From contig NZ_FNYZ01000016.1 of NCBI RefSeq assembly GCF_900109095.1, positions 1 through 64,000 of the forward strand: 64,000 nt of DNA, in the 5' to 3' direction. Positions within the stretch are counted from its first letter, which is position 1, and every line of letters starts with the position of its first letter. The translations under genes and the position numbers were made by a program. Origin of the DNA: Sphingobium sp. AP50. GTDB lineage: Bacteria; Pseudomonadota; Alphaproteobacteria; Sphingomonadales; Sphingomonadaceae. The notes under the pieces are model-generated. The model searched no databases and had not been told where the DNA came from. It saw only the letters and a list, made by a program, of their open reading frames with translations. This document shows, one piece after another, positions 36,301 to 44,089 of this stretch.

Positions 36301-36657
36301 GATGAGAGCGGGATTGCCAATCTCATCATCTGGCCACGCATGTTTGAGCAGAATCGTCGGATCGTCATGGGTGCGCGGATGCTGGGGCTATACGGGCAGG
36401 TGCAGCGGGAGGGGGAGGTTGTCCATGTTATCGTGAGGAAATTGATCGACATGTCGCCGTTGCTCGGATCGCTAGGGCAGAAAGGAGAGGCATTTCCTCT
36501 TCCCTACGGACGGGGTGACGGGGCGCGGAGCGGTGGGGGACCCGACCCAAGGGAGAGTTCGGCAAGGCAGCCTGCCGCACGGGATATTCTCGTGCCGGAT
36601 CTTCATATTGATCAGATGCGCGACAAGGCCTTGGTAAAGAGCCGGAATTTTCATTGA
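33391..36657 (+). CDS. dnaE2: Error-prone DNA polymerase III alpha subunit DnaE2
   Basis: 1088 residues. N-terminal PHP domain (CASHFSFLRGASSCEELF, ITDRNSLAGIVRAHEAAK), then the C-family polymerase core with SAANSAVCYVLGIT and the catalytic PPDIDVDFEHERR near residue 370. A clamp-binding QLPLF lies near 871 and an OB-fold near 950-1020. It carries out mutagenic translesion synthesis with ImuA and ImuB. An SOS box precedes it. Catalytic Asp pairs are present, so it should be active. Confidence 0.95.
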   Translation: MRYAELQCASHFSFLRGASSCEELFAQAQACGLEALAITDRNSLAGIVRAHEAAKVTGVRLIVGCRLDLAEGQSLLVYPMDRPGYAHLCRLLSRGKKRGGKGKCIIGWDDVADFAEGLLAILLPAEVEEAQAVIDRFAGIFAGRGYLALTLRRRPGDQLRLHNLSNLAARHGVPTVITGDILYHHPHRRVLQEVMTCTRYRCTIDELGARRELYADRYLMPAAEMHRLYGRYPQALARTLEIAERCRFSLDALKYQYPQEVSASGQTPQAALEQMSWEAAKARYPDGVPDKVARLLRHELGLIAELGYAPYFLTVNSIVQFARGEDILCQGRGSAANSAVCYVLGITSIDPERSDLLFERFISQERKEPPDIDVDFEHERREIVMQWVFDTYGRDHSALCSTVIRYRAKGAIRDVGKALGLSEDLIKALSGQVWGWSEEGVQERHAEQLNLNLSDRRLRMALDLARELIGTPRHLSQHPGGFVLTHDRLDELVPIEPAAMADRQVIEWDKDDIDALKFMKVDCLALGMLTAMKRGFDFLEQHKGIRMDLSSIPPEDPRTYAMIRAADTLGAFQIESRAQMAMLPHIKPRTFYDLVIEVAIVRPGPIQGDMVHPYLRRRAGKEKVEYPKPELEKVLGKTLGVPLFQEQAMRVAIECAGFTASEADQLRRAMATFKFTGGVSKFKEKLVSGMVERGYTAEFAEKTFGQLEGFGSYGFPESHAASFALIAYASCWLKCWHPEIFCTSLLNAQPMGFYAPAQIVADARAHRVDVRPVCINASHWDCTLEPSAGDRFAVRLGMRMVTGLKEADAARIIAARADEPFVSVEELWRRAGVGAGALNRLAEADAFRASLRLARREALWAIKGLRDEQLPLFVAADARENGFVQEIVEQPVALRPMSEGREVVEDYGHVGLTLRQHPVSFLREELLRQKMVPCSALDTTRDGRYIWLAGLVLVRQRPGSAKGVMFITIEDESGIANLIIWPRMFEQNRRIVMGARMLGLYGQVQREGEVVHVIVRKLIDMSPLLGSLGQKGEAFPLPYGRGDGARSGGGPDPRESSARQPAARDILVPDLHIDQMRDKALVKSRNFH

Positions 36658-36958
36658 CTCAGGCGTCGATCCGCTGGCGCCAAGCTTCACATTATACGCA
36701 ACGTTGGAATGGATGGTTATGGAGTTCACAATTGGCATCGCACATCTAGCAGTCGGTATTTCAGCGGTTCTCTCACCGGGGCTCATAGCCTACCGGATCA
36801 TCCTAGTTCGCCACTGAAGGGCCAGCGCCTGGAGAAAGGCAAAGACGTGCATCGCAGCGTTGCGGTTGACGTGAGAAATCGCGCATTGACTTGAACATCG
36901 TGAAGACAGAACCATATATCATTCAGGCGGGCAGACCGATCCTAAGGATTGGTACGCC
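36658..36958. other. Intergenic interval before alpA
   Basis: No gene seen. A dyad CCGATCC-TAA-GGATTGG (around 36938-36954) lies just before alpA and may be its operator. Confidence 0.45.
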
Positions 36959-37156
36959 ATGAAAGATTTCGAAGAGCAGTTTTTGCGCATCGGCAAGGTC
37001 ATCGAGAAGACTGGCAAGCCGAGGGCATCGATATACCGCGAGATGCAGGCCGGGACCTTTCCCCGACCCGAGCGCATCGGACCGCGCGCCGTCGCTTGGC
37101 GCCTTTCTGAGCTGTCCCGCTGGATGCAGGCTCCTCGAGACTACCATTTGGATTGA
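36959..37156 (+). CDS. alpA: AlpA-family regulator
   Basis: 65 residues. FLRIGKVIEKTGKPRASIYR, then FPRPERIGPRAVAWRLSELS, is the AlpA/excisionase-like winged helix. AlpA proteins activate or help excise P4-type integrases. Its end overlaps the convergent integrase end by 16 bases, an arrangement that fits control of the island's own excision. Confidence 0.85.
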   Translation: MKDFEEQFLRIGKVIEKTGKPRASIYREMQAGTFPRPERIGPRAVAWRLSELSRWMQAPRDYHLD

Positions 37157-38427
37157 AACCACTGGAGCGGGGCGGTCGTCGCAGGATCTGCCAGCTCATG
37201 TTCAGCGGCAGGTTCTCGGCATTGCGCCTCCGCTGCGTCGAGATAGTCTCCCCACCAATTGAGCATCTTCCTCCGATGGTCCAGGTAGCGCGCCGAATTG
37301 TAAATGCCTCTGACCCCGCGGGGGACGTGAGCAAGCTGCAGCTCGATCCAGTCAGGCAGAAACAGACCGGACTCGTTGAGAACGGTGCTTGCAAGCGACC
37401 GAAAACCATGCACGGTGACCTTGCCTCTCAAGCCCATGCGGTAAAGGATATCCAGCATCCTGTTCTCGCTGATCGTATCCGAGCGCGAGCCGGCGACCGG
37501 GAACAGATATTTGCCGAACCGTTCGTTCCCTGCCAACCCATAAGGGTTTTCGTCTCTGATCTCGCGCAGTAGCGTGATCGCCTGCGGCGGCAGTGGCACG
37601 ACATGCTCGGTCCGCATTTTCATGCGACCTGCGGGTATGCGCCAAACCGGTTCGTCTGTTCCGAGGCCCTCAAATTCGGACCAGGTCGCAAAGCGCGTCT
37701 CCTGCGTCCGGACCATGGTGAGCATCGTCCAGCGCAGCGCCAAGTGGCTCATGCGGGAGCCCTGATCAGCGTTGAGCTTGCGAAAGAAGGTGGGAAGGTC
37801 TTTAGCTTCGACCTTGGCCATGTGGCGGGTCGCGGGAAGCTTCACCATCGCCGAAATGAGATCCCGGCATGGATCGCTATCTACGCGTCCATCAGGGATG
37901 GCATATCGAAAAATCTCGCTGCATGTTCCCCTGAGCCGGTGAGCCATGCCGACCGACCCGCGCTGTTCCACCAGCCTTAACACTTCGAGGACATGACGCG
38001 GCAGAATTGAGCGAACCGACTTGCTGCCAAGATGAGGAAAGATATCAGCCTCAAGGCGTCGCTTGGTGATCCTGTAATATCTCGGTGACCAGGACGACTT
38101 CCGCGCCTTCAGCCATTCGATAGCTAGAGCCTCGAACGTAAGGGCATTGGCTCGCCGCTGAAACTTTCGCTCTTCCAGCAAGGAGGATGGGTCCGTGCCG
38201 CCGGCGATCAGTCTCTTGTTGCGGTCCCGCCAGGCTCGTGCCTGGGAAAGGCTGGTATCAGGATATATTCCGCCACTCAGCGTCTTCTGTTTGCCATCGA
38301 AACGGTAGGCGAGCTGCCAGATCTTCCGGCCAGATGGCTCGACCCGGATAAGCAGGCCGCCGCCATCGGATTTCTTTAGCGGCTTGTCGTGAGCGGTTGA
38401 TCGAGTCAGCAAGTCGTCGGAAAGCAT
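37141..38427 (-). CDS. intA: P4-type tyrosine integrase of the left island
   Basis: 428 residues. The N-terminal DUF4102-like arm-binding domain (MLSDDLLTRSTAHDKPLKKS, FDGKQKTLSGGIYPD), then the catalytic domain: RTQETRFATW (first Arg), HGFRSLASTVLNE (His-x-x-Arg), LAHVPRG and a Tyr in IYNSARYLDHR. P4-type integrases recombine at tRNA 3' ends. The gene starts 181 bases from the tRNA-Pro 3' end, on the same strand, the standard layout. The island extends leftwards. Confidence 0.92.
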   Translation of the reverse strand: MLSDDLLTRSTAHDKPLKKSDGGGLLIRVEPSGRKIWQLAYRFDGKQKTLSGGIYPDTSLSQARAWRDRNKRLIAGGTDPSSLLEERKFQRRANALTFEALAIEWLKARKSSWSPRYYRITKRRLEADIFPHLGSKSVRSILPRHVLEVLRLVEQRGSVGMAHRLRGTCSEIFRYAIPDGRVDSDPCRDLISAMVKLPATRHMAKVEAKDLPTFFRKLNADQGSRMSHLALRWTMLTMVRTQETRFATWSEFEGLGTDEPVWRIPAGRMKMRTEHVVPLPPQAITLLREIRDENPYGLAGNERFGKYLFPVAGSRSDTISENRMLDILYRMGLRGKVTVHGFRSLASTVLNESGLFLPDWIELQLAHVPRGVRGIYNSARYLDHRRKMLNWWGDYLDAAEAQCREPAAEHELADPATTAPLQWFQSKW

Positions 38428-38607
38428 AGTCCTTCATCTCCGCGTTTCACGCGGCGAGACGAACAACATTTCCGCCAAGAATGTGTTGTTTCACCATTCC
38501 ACCTCGAATCCTGGTGGCGTCCTATGATGACACATTCAAACCACTGAAAACAGTGGATTTTCACCCTGGACCTCATGGGTAAATTTGAGTTGTTTTGAGG
38601 CAAAGAG

Positions 38608-38684
<77 letters not shown>

Positions 38685-38740
38685 ACTGGCAGAAAACCGC
38701 CATTTTCCGTCGGTTTCGGCCTATTTTGAGGCCAAATCGA

Positions 38741-38810
38741 AATCCCCAGAATCCCCAGAATCTATCCACTTTCATCGGCCTTTTTCAGAAAATCCCCAGA
38801 TTTTCCCCAG
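38741..38810. repeat. AATCCCCAGA repeats near the prophage end
   Basis: AATCCCCAGA at 38741-38750, ATCCCCAGA overlapping at 38751-38759, and AATCCCCAGA again at 38791-38800, with TTTTCCCCAG at 38801-38810. The inverted form TCTGGGGATT occurs twice at 38928-38947 and once at 40358-40367. The spacing around the integrase gene suggests integrase or Xis binding sites, or an attachment region. Confidence 0.5.
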
Positions 38811-38948
38811 ACTAATTCGGTGCTTTCGATCCGGGCAAACCGATGATTCGCCGGAAGTGCTGGCCTATAACGACGCAAAGCGGCCCCGTCTTCATCGAAA
38901 TGAAAACAGGGCCGTTTTTTCTCCTACTCTGGGGATTCTGGGGATTTG

Positions 38949-40091
38949 CTATTTGGCCGCCTTCTCCATCGCGGCCAGCACGTCATCATGGAACGCATGG
39001 GCGTAGCGGGCGGTCTGGGCGATATCGCTATGACCCAACAAGGTCTGCGCGATTTTGAGATTACCGGTCTTGGCGACGATCCGGGTCGCTGCCGTATGCC
39101 GCAGGTCATGGAAGCGGAAATCCCGGACACCAGCATGCGCCAGCGCACGTTGCCAGTCCCGTGCCCAACCGCCCTGCGAGAACGGGTAGCGTTCGCCCTT
39201 GATGCGGGCAGGACGGTCGGCGCGGGCAGGGGCTGGACGACGGCAATAGTAAGTGAAGACACGGTCAGTTCCATCGACCTCCGGGAACTCTTTCAGGATT
39301 TCAATCGCGCGCGCCGTCAGGGGGAAGGTGTGGGGCTTGTCGGCTTCGCCCTTCGTTTTGAGCAGGATGGTAGCGCGCCGGGCTTCGAAATCGACCTTGT
39401 CGCGTTCCAACGTAACTACGGCCGATTTCCGCTGACCAGTGATCATGGCGAATTCCGCCACCAGCGCCAGATCGGGATTGATCGTCTTCAGCGTGTCCAT
39501 CAGGCGCTTCTCCTCGCCATCGGTCAACGCACGGATGCGCTCGACCTCCGCGCCGGTGTCACGGGCCTTTGCCCAATTGGGTTCGCGCCCGCAATCATAT
39601 CCAAGGTCGACAGCGTAGCGCCAGACCCGGCGCAGCAGTTCGATTTCCCTGTTGATCGTGGAGTTCTTCAACGGCTTCGAACGCTGGTTGGTCGCGTGGC
39701 GCTGACTGCGATACTCAATCAGCGAGGCAAGGTCGATTTCAGCCAGAGTGATCCCCAGCGGCATCAGCGCGACAAGGTAGTCTAACTGTCCCTTGTAGGT
39801 GACTGCGGCCTTCTGTTTACTCGATTTGTCATCCTCGTAACGGATGCAGGCATCAGAAAGGGTAATTTTCCCTTTCGTCTGCGGGACACCAGATGCCTTC
39901 GCTGCAATATCGGTTTTCAGCGCGACACGTCGTTCGGCGACAAATTCAGCAGCTTCTGTCGCTTTAATGCAGCCCGTTGAGCCACGTTCGCGCCTTCCTT
40001 TGATGACGATGTCATATTGCCAGTAGGGCGAGCCTTTGGCGGTGAAACAGTTTTTCGGCTGCTTGCCTGTCGGGCCGGTGGCTGCGGACAT
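38949..40091 (-). CDS. int: Prophage tyrosine integrase
   Basis: 380 residues. N-terminal DNA-binding part, core-binding domain (GQLDYLVALMPLGITLAEID), and catalytic domain with MITGQRKSAVVTL (Arg), FHDLRHTAATR (His-x-x-Arg), LGHSDIAQTARYAHA (His and probable Tyr). ATG 40091 is chosen for its AAGGAAG site; the longer frame to 40160 has no such site. It overlaps the excisionase-like gene for 175 bases. Its 3' end points towards tRNA-Pro. Confidence 0.9.
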   Translation of the reverse strand: MSAATGPTGKQPKNCFTAKGSPYWQYDIVIKGRRERGSTGCIKATEAAEFVAERRVALKTDIAAKASGVPQTKGKITLSDACIRYEDDKSSKQKAAVTYKGQLDYLVALMPLGITLAEIDLASLIEYRSQRHATNQRSKPLKNSTINREIELLRRVWRYAVDLGYDCGREPNWAKARDTGAEVERIRALTDGEEKRLMDTLKTINPDLALVAEFAMITGQRKSAVVTLERDKVDFEARRATILLKTKGEADKPHTFPLTARAIEILKEFPEVDGTDRVFTYYCRRPAPARADRPARIKGERYPFSQGGWARDWQRALAHAGVRDFRFHDLRHTAATRIVAKTGNLKIAQTLLGHSDIAQTARYAHAFHDDVLAAMEKAAK

Positions 40092-40294
40092 GGTTTGACT
40101 TCCTTTTGCGATTGCTGACCGGCTATAAATGCGTTCAGCGCGGTTCGGGTGATCCGCCATTTTGACATGACCTTGAAGGCGCGCAGCCTTCCGCGATCTA
40201 TTTCACGGCGCACAGACTGAGGGCTGACCTTCAGGTCGGCCGCAACTTCGTCGATCGTCAGATTTTCGTCTTGTTGGGGTTGAGGTGTGATCAT
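39917..40294 (-). CDS. xis: Excisionase-like HTH protein
   Basis: 125 residues. LTIDEVAADLKVSPQSVRRE, then GRLRAFKVMSKWRITRTALN, is a MerR-like winged helix of the excisionase (helix-turn-helix 17) type. The last ~58 residues are read in another frame inside the start of int. Such domains bind arm sites to favour excision. That the C-terminal extension is real rests only on the lack of stops. Confidence 0.7.
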   Translation of the reverse strand: MITPQPQQDENLTIDEVAADLKVSPQSVRREIDRGRLRAFKVMSKWRITRTALNAFIAGQQSQKEVKPCPQPPARQASSRKTVSPPKARPTGNMTSSSKEGANVAQRAALKRQKLLNLSPNDVSR

Positions 40295-40650
40295 GTCCCA
40301 ACGCTAGAAAACCGGTTTCGCAAAAGTCATTATTCATCGTGATGGCCTCCGCTGAATTCTGGGGATTCTAGCAGAGGCTCTATGAAGTCAATGAAAAAGA
40401 AGTGAAATCTGAATGTTTGTCGATGGTGGAGTTCAGGATGAGGGGCGACCCGAATTTTAACTTGAAGTGTTTTCGGTTCGGTATCGAAACTAAAAATCTG
40501 TCTGATTTGGATTAACGCCAGATGAATGCGACTTGCCATGGCGGCGAGGATAGTGCAGCGCGTCGATGCGACCGGAGGCTTGTTGTTGATCTATGATCCG
40601 ACAAGTTTTTGAACTTGGCCCGATTCTTAAGGGAGGATCGGGCCAGTTTT
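40295..40650. other. Interval upstream of the excisionase-like gene
   Basis: No gene supported. It contains one TCTGGGGATT (40358-40367) and the hairpin 40617-40652. Presumably holds the int/xis promoter. Confidence 0.45.
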
Positions 40651-40652
40651 TT
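40617..40652 (+). terminator. Rho-independent terminator hairpin
   Basis: GGCCCGAT (40617-40624) pairs with ATCGGGCC (40637-40644), then AGTTTTTT. The T-run is on the + strand; on the minus strand it would only be a hairpin after the 56-residue gene. Confidence 0.65.
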
Positions 40653-40821
40653 AGGCCTGCGCCTCCATCAGGTAGTCCCAATACTCGGCCATCAAGTCGA
40701 GGTCGTACAGGCCCGTGCTGGCCCACAGAGGCCGTTCTGAGGCCCTCCGCACCCTATCCATAGGGAAGGCAATGACGTTGCTGGAGGAAGCTGTGTCGGG
40801 CGTGATGTCGGTGGTCTGCAT
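40651..40821 (-). CDS. Small hypothetical prophage protein
   Basis: 56 residues, starting MQTTDITPDTASSSNVIAFP and ending DLMAEYWDYLMEAQA. The frame is clean and ends at the terminator-like hairpin. Helical C-terminus. Unknown function; probably an early/regulatory product. Confidence 0.6.
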   Translation of the reverse strand: MQTTDITPDTASSSNVIAFPMDRVRRASERPLWASTGLYDLDLMAEYWDYLMEAQA

Positions 40822-40965
40822 GATGGTGGTCCCCCCGGTCTAGCTGCATCCTTGGCCAGACCGGACGGGGCGCAAGGAAGGGTTCCACGCGGCCCCCGCC
40901 GCGCAGATGGTTCGTTGAAGTGTCGATGTTGAGAGTGTGGGGAGGTCAGGGCCTCCCAGATAGGC

Positions 40966-41325
40966 TTACGCAGCCTTGGCGTAAGAGAGTCGTTCGTAGT
41001 TAGCTTTGCCGCCGCTATGGATGGTCACCGCAGCATACTTGGTCACAACGGCAGCGAACCGGAGTGCCTTTGCAAAATGGCTACGGAACGGTACTGCCTC
41101 AAAATACAAGCCGTGCACAGTTTCCGACTTGGTCAGACCGAAATTGCTGGCCACGGTATCGGCCATTTCAATGGCGGCGGCATCGACCACAGCAGCGAGC
41201 CAAACCGCCGCAATGCGATCATGAGTGTCCAGCGCGGCAATCTCCGCAGCAATGGCCTTTTCCCGACGCAGGAAGTCGGCACCGGTTTCGTTTTCAACGT
41301 GGATCAAGGTCTCGGTAGGGGTCAT
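40966..41325 (-). CDS. Hypothetical prophage protein
   Basis: 119 residues, mainly helical: GADFLRREKAIAAEIAALDT, AAVWLAAVVDAAAIEMADTV. No signal sequence, no motif I recognise. Early minus-strand block with the next gene. Confidence 0.65.
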   Translation of the reverse strand: MTPTETLIHVENETGADFLRREKAIAAEIAALDTHDRIAAVWLAAVVDAAAIEMADTVASNFGLTKSETVHGLYFEAVPFRSHFAKALRFAAVVTKYAAVTIHSGGKANYERLSYAKAA

Positions 41326-41405
41326 TTCGATGTCCTTTTGTTACAGGAGAGGGTTTCGGGAACCGCGTGGCCCCGGATGGTCGAATTCAAATTGTCAGGG
41401 TGGTG

Positions 41406-41891
41406 TTAGTTAGCCGTGGCGGCCAAATAGCTATCGATCACAGAAATGATTTCTGCGTGGGGTACCCGGTCGCGCCAGTCTAGTTCGGCGGCCGGAAAAC
41501 AAACGACGCTCAGGATAGAGAAAACGTCCATGTCCTGCGCGCCATAGCAATTGAGGAGGTTAGAATAGTACAGGCTCAGGCCCGACCCGGTGATCGTGAA
41601 GGCCAGTGCGTGGGCGGACATCATCCGGCCTGCACGATACTCTATCCACTGGTTAGCGTTGCCATCTAGGTCGACCGCGACGACCACAAGGCCGTCCTCG
41701 ACCGGAACCGGGGAGACGGCGTAGGAGCGAAGTGCGTAGTGATCGATGGTTACCTTGTCCCACATTACAGGGGCGCTACGTCGCGCCTGAAGTATAGGTC
41801 GTGGAAATTTATTGCTTGAACGCATTCGATCGAGTGTTCGCACACTAATACCCAACCGGGTCGCTACCTGTTCTTTAGTCAAAGTCGTCAT
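41406..41891 (-). CDS. HTH regulatory protein of the prophage
   Basis: 161 residues from ATG 41891. MTTLTKEQVATRLGISVRTL, then DRMRSSNKFPRPI, is an AlpA/MerR-like helix-turn-helix, followed by about 100 residues of unassigned sequence. The upstream 41892-42151 gap has a GGAAGTTATTTCC palindrome at 42024. Candidate for the lysogeny or early regulator; no classic CI repressor is visible. Confidence 0.65.
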   Translation of the reverse strand: MTTLTKEQVATRLGISVRTLDRMRSSNKFPRPILQARRSAPVMWDKVTIDHYALRSYAVSPVPVEDGLVVVAVDLDGNANQWIEYRAGRMMSAHALAFTITGSGLSLYYSNLLNCYGAQDMDVFSILSVVCFPAAELDWRDRVPHAEIISVIDSYLAATAN

Positions 41892-42023
41892 GTCTCGGTG
41901 TCCGTTGTGTCCGTCATGGCGGCCATTATCGCGAATCAAAATAACGCCGTCAATTACCCCAATTAGGAGATGGAGCCGCAAAACTTATATTTGCCATCTG
42001 GTCCGGCGGTAATTTGAAATTCA

Positions 42024-42205
42024 GGAAGTTATTTCCAAAGTCAGATTTTGAGTTGGTAGATTTGACTTTTAAGATTTCCACCATTTCTGCGGGTTTGCGG
42101 ACCGCCGACCAAGGTGAAAATATTTTCGCGCCGGTCGGCGACCCTTCAAGACTAGATTTCGGAAATCATTTCCGATGCGCGATCTTCGTTTCGGAAATGA
42201 TTTCT
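42024..42205. promoter_or_regulatory. Three GGAA-N5-TTCC palindromes
   Basis: GGAAGTTATTTCC at 42024-42036, GGAAATCATTTCC at 42161-42173 and GGAAATGATTTCT at 42193-42205. The last two are 32 bases apart, close to three helical turns, and lie in the 3' end of the HNH gene. They could be operators for the neighbouring HTH protein. Confidence 0.35.
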
Positions 42206-42535
42206 GGGCTTATTCCGCCACGCATCAGGGCCGACCGCTATGCCATTCCGCTTCGCATCGGCCATATTCTCGACCGCATCGCCCCAGCGCAAGTTAACCG
42301 CCCTGTTGTCGTCTTTGATGTCATTCCAATGCAGAACTAATTTCTTGCCGACCGGTGCGGGACCATGGAAGGCCTCACAGGCGAGCCTGTGGACTAGATA
42401 TGCATCGCCGTGATGTCGAACCCGGACGTAGCCGTCCGTTGCGATGTAAGGTTGATTGGTCGTTCCGCGCAGATTGCCTTCAGAACTAATTTCCACCCCG
42501 TTGAGGCCGGGGGCCGCCTTCCATGTTTCTACCAT
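42152..42535 (-). CDS. HNH endonuclease
   Basis: 127 residues from ATG 42535. YLVHRLACEAFHGPAPVGKK, then LVLHWNDIKDDNRAVNLRWG, is the HNH_3 homing-endonuclease-like pattern (H, N-D-x-x-x-N). C-terminal helix with NMADAKRNG. Free-standing HNH nucleases are common in phages and may be homing enzymes. Confidence 0.85.
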   Translation of the reverse strand: MVETWKAAPGLNGVEISSEGNLRGTTNQPYIATDGYVRVRHHGDAYLVHRLACEAFHGPAPVGKKLVLHWNDIKDDNRAVNLRWGDAVENMADAKRNGIAVGPDAWRNKPRNHFRNEDRASEMISEI

Positions 42536-42806
42536 GGAAATACTTATCCGAAGGCACCCAACTGCCCTTGGAAAGCCCGAAAAACCAATAAAATGGGGCC
42601 ACCGCTGGTAGAAACGGTGACCCCTAGTTTCATGTCTTAGCTGTCGGGACGGCAGCCAATTGATGGGAGACAACAGGCGGGGAGATTAAAGCCGCTGAAC
42701 CACCGTCCGACAAAACTAATTATGCAACAACGCCAGATCGGCGCGCAATATGTTTCGACGTCGACAATAATAACGAAAATATTGCCCTACCGGCACCCCA
42801 ATAGGT

Positions 42807-42824
42807 AATCTCTATTAAATAGAC
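42807..42824. repeat. AATCTCTATTAAATAGAC motif, copy 1
   Basis: Contains the palindrome TCTATT-A-AATAGA. The same AATCTCTATTAA core occurs again at 43694, inverted at 43732 and at 43798, so the motif flanks the gene 42974-43705 on both sides. Confidence 0.6.
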
Positions 42825-42867
42825 ATGTCCGGGTGTAGTGGCTCTGGCACAGGCAGAATGATTTTGA

Positions 42868-42874
42868 CTAAATA
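42868..42874 (+). promoter_or_regulatory. CTAAATA motif before a small leader transcript
   Basis: ACTAAATA, the earliest member of the series seen before late genes. It is followed 45 bases later by a strong terminator, so it would drive a transcript of roughly 75 bases. Confidence 0.4.
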
Positions 42875-42918
42875 GGTCCGTGGTCCGTATGATTGGGTCA
42901 TTACCTCAGTTCAAGTTT

Positions 42919-42957
42919 ACGCCCGTGGGTCCACTACCCCACGGGCGTTTTCTTTTG
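42919..42957 (+). terminator. Rho-independent terminator upstream of gene 42974
   Basis: ACGCCCGTGGG (42919-42929) pairs with CCCACGGGCGT (42938-42948), then TTTCTTTT. It lies before, not after, the gene, so it either ends a small RNA or acts as an attenuator. Confidence 0.85.
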
Positions 42958-42973
42958 AACGAGGTAAACGACG

Positions 42974-43705
42974 ATGTTGATGTTGAAGATGGAAGGATAC
43001 CGCGCCCAAATCGCGGAAATGGCTGAAGCGGCCAACGAAGATGAGATCATAAAGCAGGCGATCGTCGAGATGCTGGCCGAAGCTGGGATCATCGAACCGC
43101 CCAAAAAATGGGAGCCACCCAAACCTTGCCCGACCACCATCGCGGCGGCCGAATTGTCTATTTTTGACAATTGGAAAGGCAAGGCTACGGCGCAGAAGAG
43201 CAAGCCATATCGCTGGGCCGTTTCACTTAAAGTGTGGACCAAAAATCAAAAAATCGACTGGAGGAAGCCTTACTTCATAGCAACCGTCACCCTGTTCGAT
43301 GCGAAATCAATTTACGAAAAGGCCACCGACCTGAAGCGCAAAAGCCTGCTGCACCCTATCAGCGAAGAGTACGCCGCGACCGTGACCGACCTGATTGCGC
43401 CGCTAATGGATGAGGCGGGCTATCGTGGCGGCCTCCTGTACACCAAGCAGCATGGCCGTGGCACCTTCTACCACGACCACCAGTTGCTCCTGATTGACGC
43501 GAAGGAACTGGAAAGTCGCAGCCCACGGGCCGCGACCCTGATCGTGGATGGGGAAACCCGGATAGCCATGGAGGGGTTCAGCAATCGGGATGCCAGCGGC
43601 AAAAAGCTGTCCGGCAACTGCATCGCACAATGTCGCTATATTGACCCGGATGATGCGGTCTTGAGCAAGTCGCTTGCGTCTTGGTCAACGCAGAATCTCT
43701 ATTAA
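42974..43705 (+). CDS. Unknown prophage protein flanked by repeated palindromes
   Basis: 243 residues. N-terminal helical part with YRAQIAEMAEAANEDEIIKQ, then a globular region with PYRWAVSLKVWTKNQK, YFIATVTLFDAKSIYEK, and LYTKQHGRGTFYHDHQLLLI, which has a histidine-rich HDH. Not recognised. It sits between four copies of an AT-rich palindromic motif, one of which forms its last codons and stop. A DNA-binding or replication-initiation role is a guess based on that context. Confidence 0.7.
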   Translation: MLMLKMEGYRAQIAEMAEAANEDEIIKQAIVEMLAEAGIIEPPKKWEPPKPCPTTIAAAELSIFDNWKGKATAQKSKPYRWAVSLKVWTKNQKIDWRKPYFIATVTLFDAKSIYEKATDLKRKSLLHPISEEYAATVTDLIAPLMDEAGYRGGLLYTKQHGRGTFYHDHQLLLIDAKELESRSPRAATLIVDGETRIAMEGFSNRDASGKKLSGNCIAQCRYIDPDDAVLSKSLASWSTQNLY

Positions 43706-43748
43706 TATAAGAGGAGAGTATACGTAGTATAATATTAATAGAGATTCT
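43692..43748. repeat. Perfect 17-bp inverted repeat overlapping a stop codon
   Basis: Left arm 43692-43708 and right arm 43732-43748 are exact reverse complements, with a 23-base loop containing GTATAC. It contains copies 2 and 3 of the AATCTCTATTAA motif. There is no T-run after it, so it is not a standard terminator. Confidence 0.8.
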
Positions 43749-43797
43749 CCGAATTTCCCTTTGAATATAAGCACTTACGTGCACACCCCTTCGGGGG

Positions 43798-43817
43798 AAT
43801 CTCTATTAAATAGAGAC
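43798..43817. repeat. AATCTCTATTAAATAGAGAC motif, copy 4
   Basis: Contains TCTCTATT-A-AATAGAGA, a perfect palindrome with one central base. The surrounding 43706-44089 interval has no gene; a small stem CTTCGAC/GTCGAAG follows at about 43821-43837. Confidence 0.6.
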
Positions 43818-44089
43818 GCCTTCGACGGGGTCGAAGACCTCGAAATATTCGGCTGACGCCGTGGAATTTCAGGCGCTCTGCGCCCTCGTCAATAGCTATT
43901 ACTTTGTTGCGGTCAGGGGCTACTGCCCCCTCCTCAAGAATTAAAAAGTGAAACTTAATGTGGTGGTCGCGCGCGGGGTGCGAATGCGGCCCGTGGAGGC
44001 GGATAGGAGCGGCGACGGAGGTGGCGCGGTAGGGATGGTGCGCAGCGGCTCAATCGCGCTGTAGGCGGCTGTAATCGCCTCTAAAACGG

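Noticed and set aside
40490..40726. 78-residue minus-strand frame
   Set aside because: Overlaps a terminator hairpin and a better 56-residue frame; composition is not protein-like.
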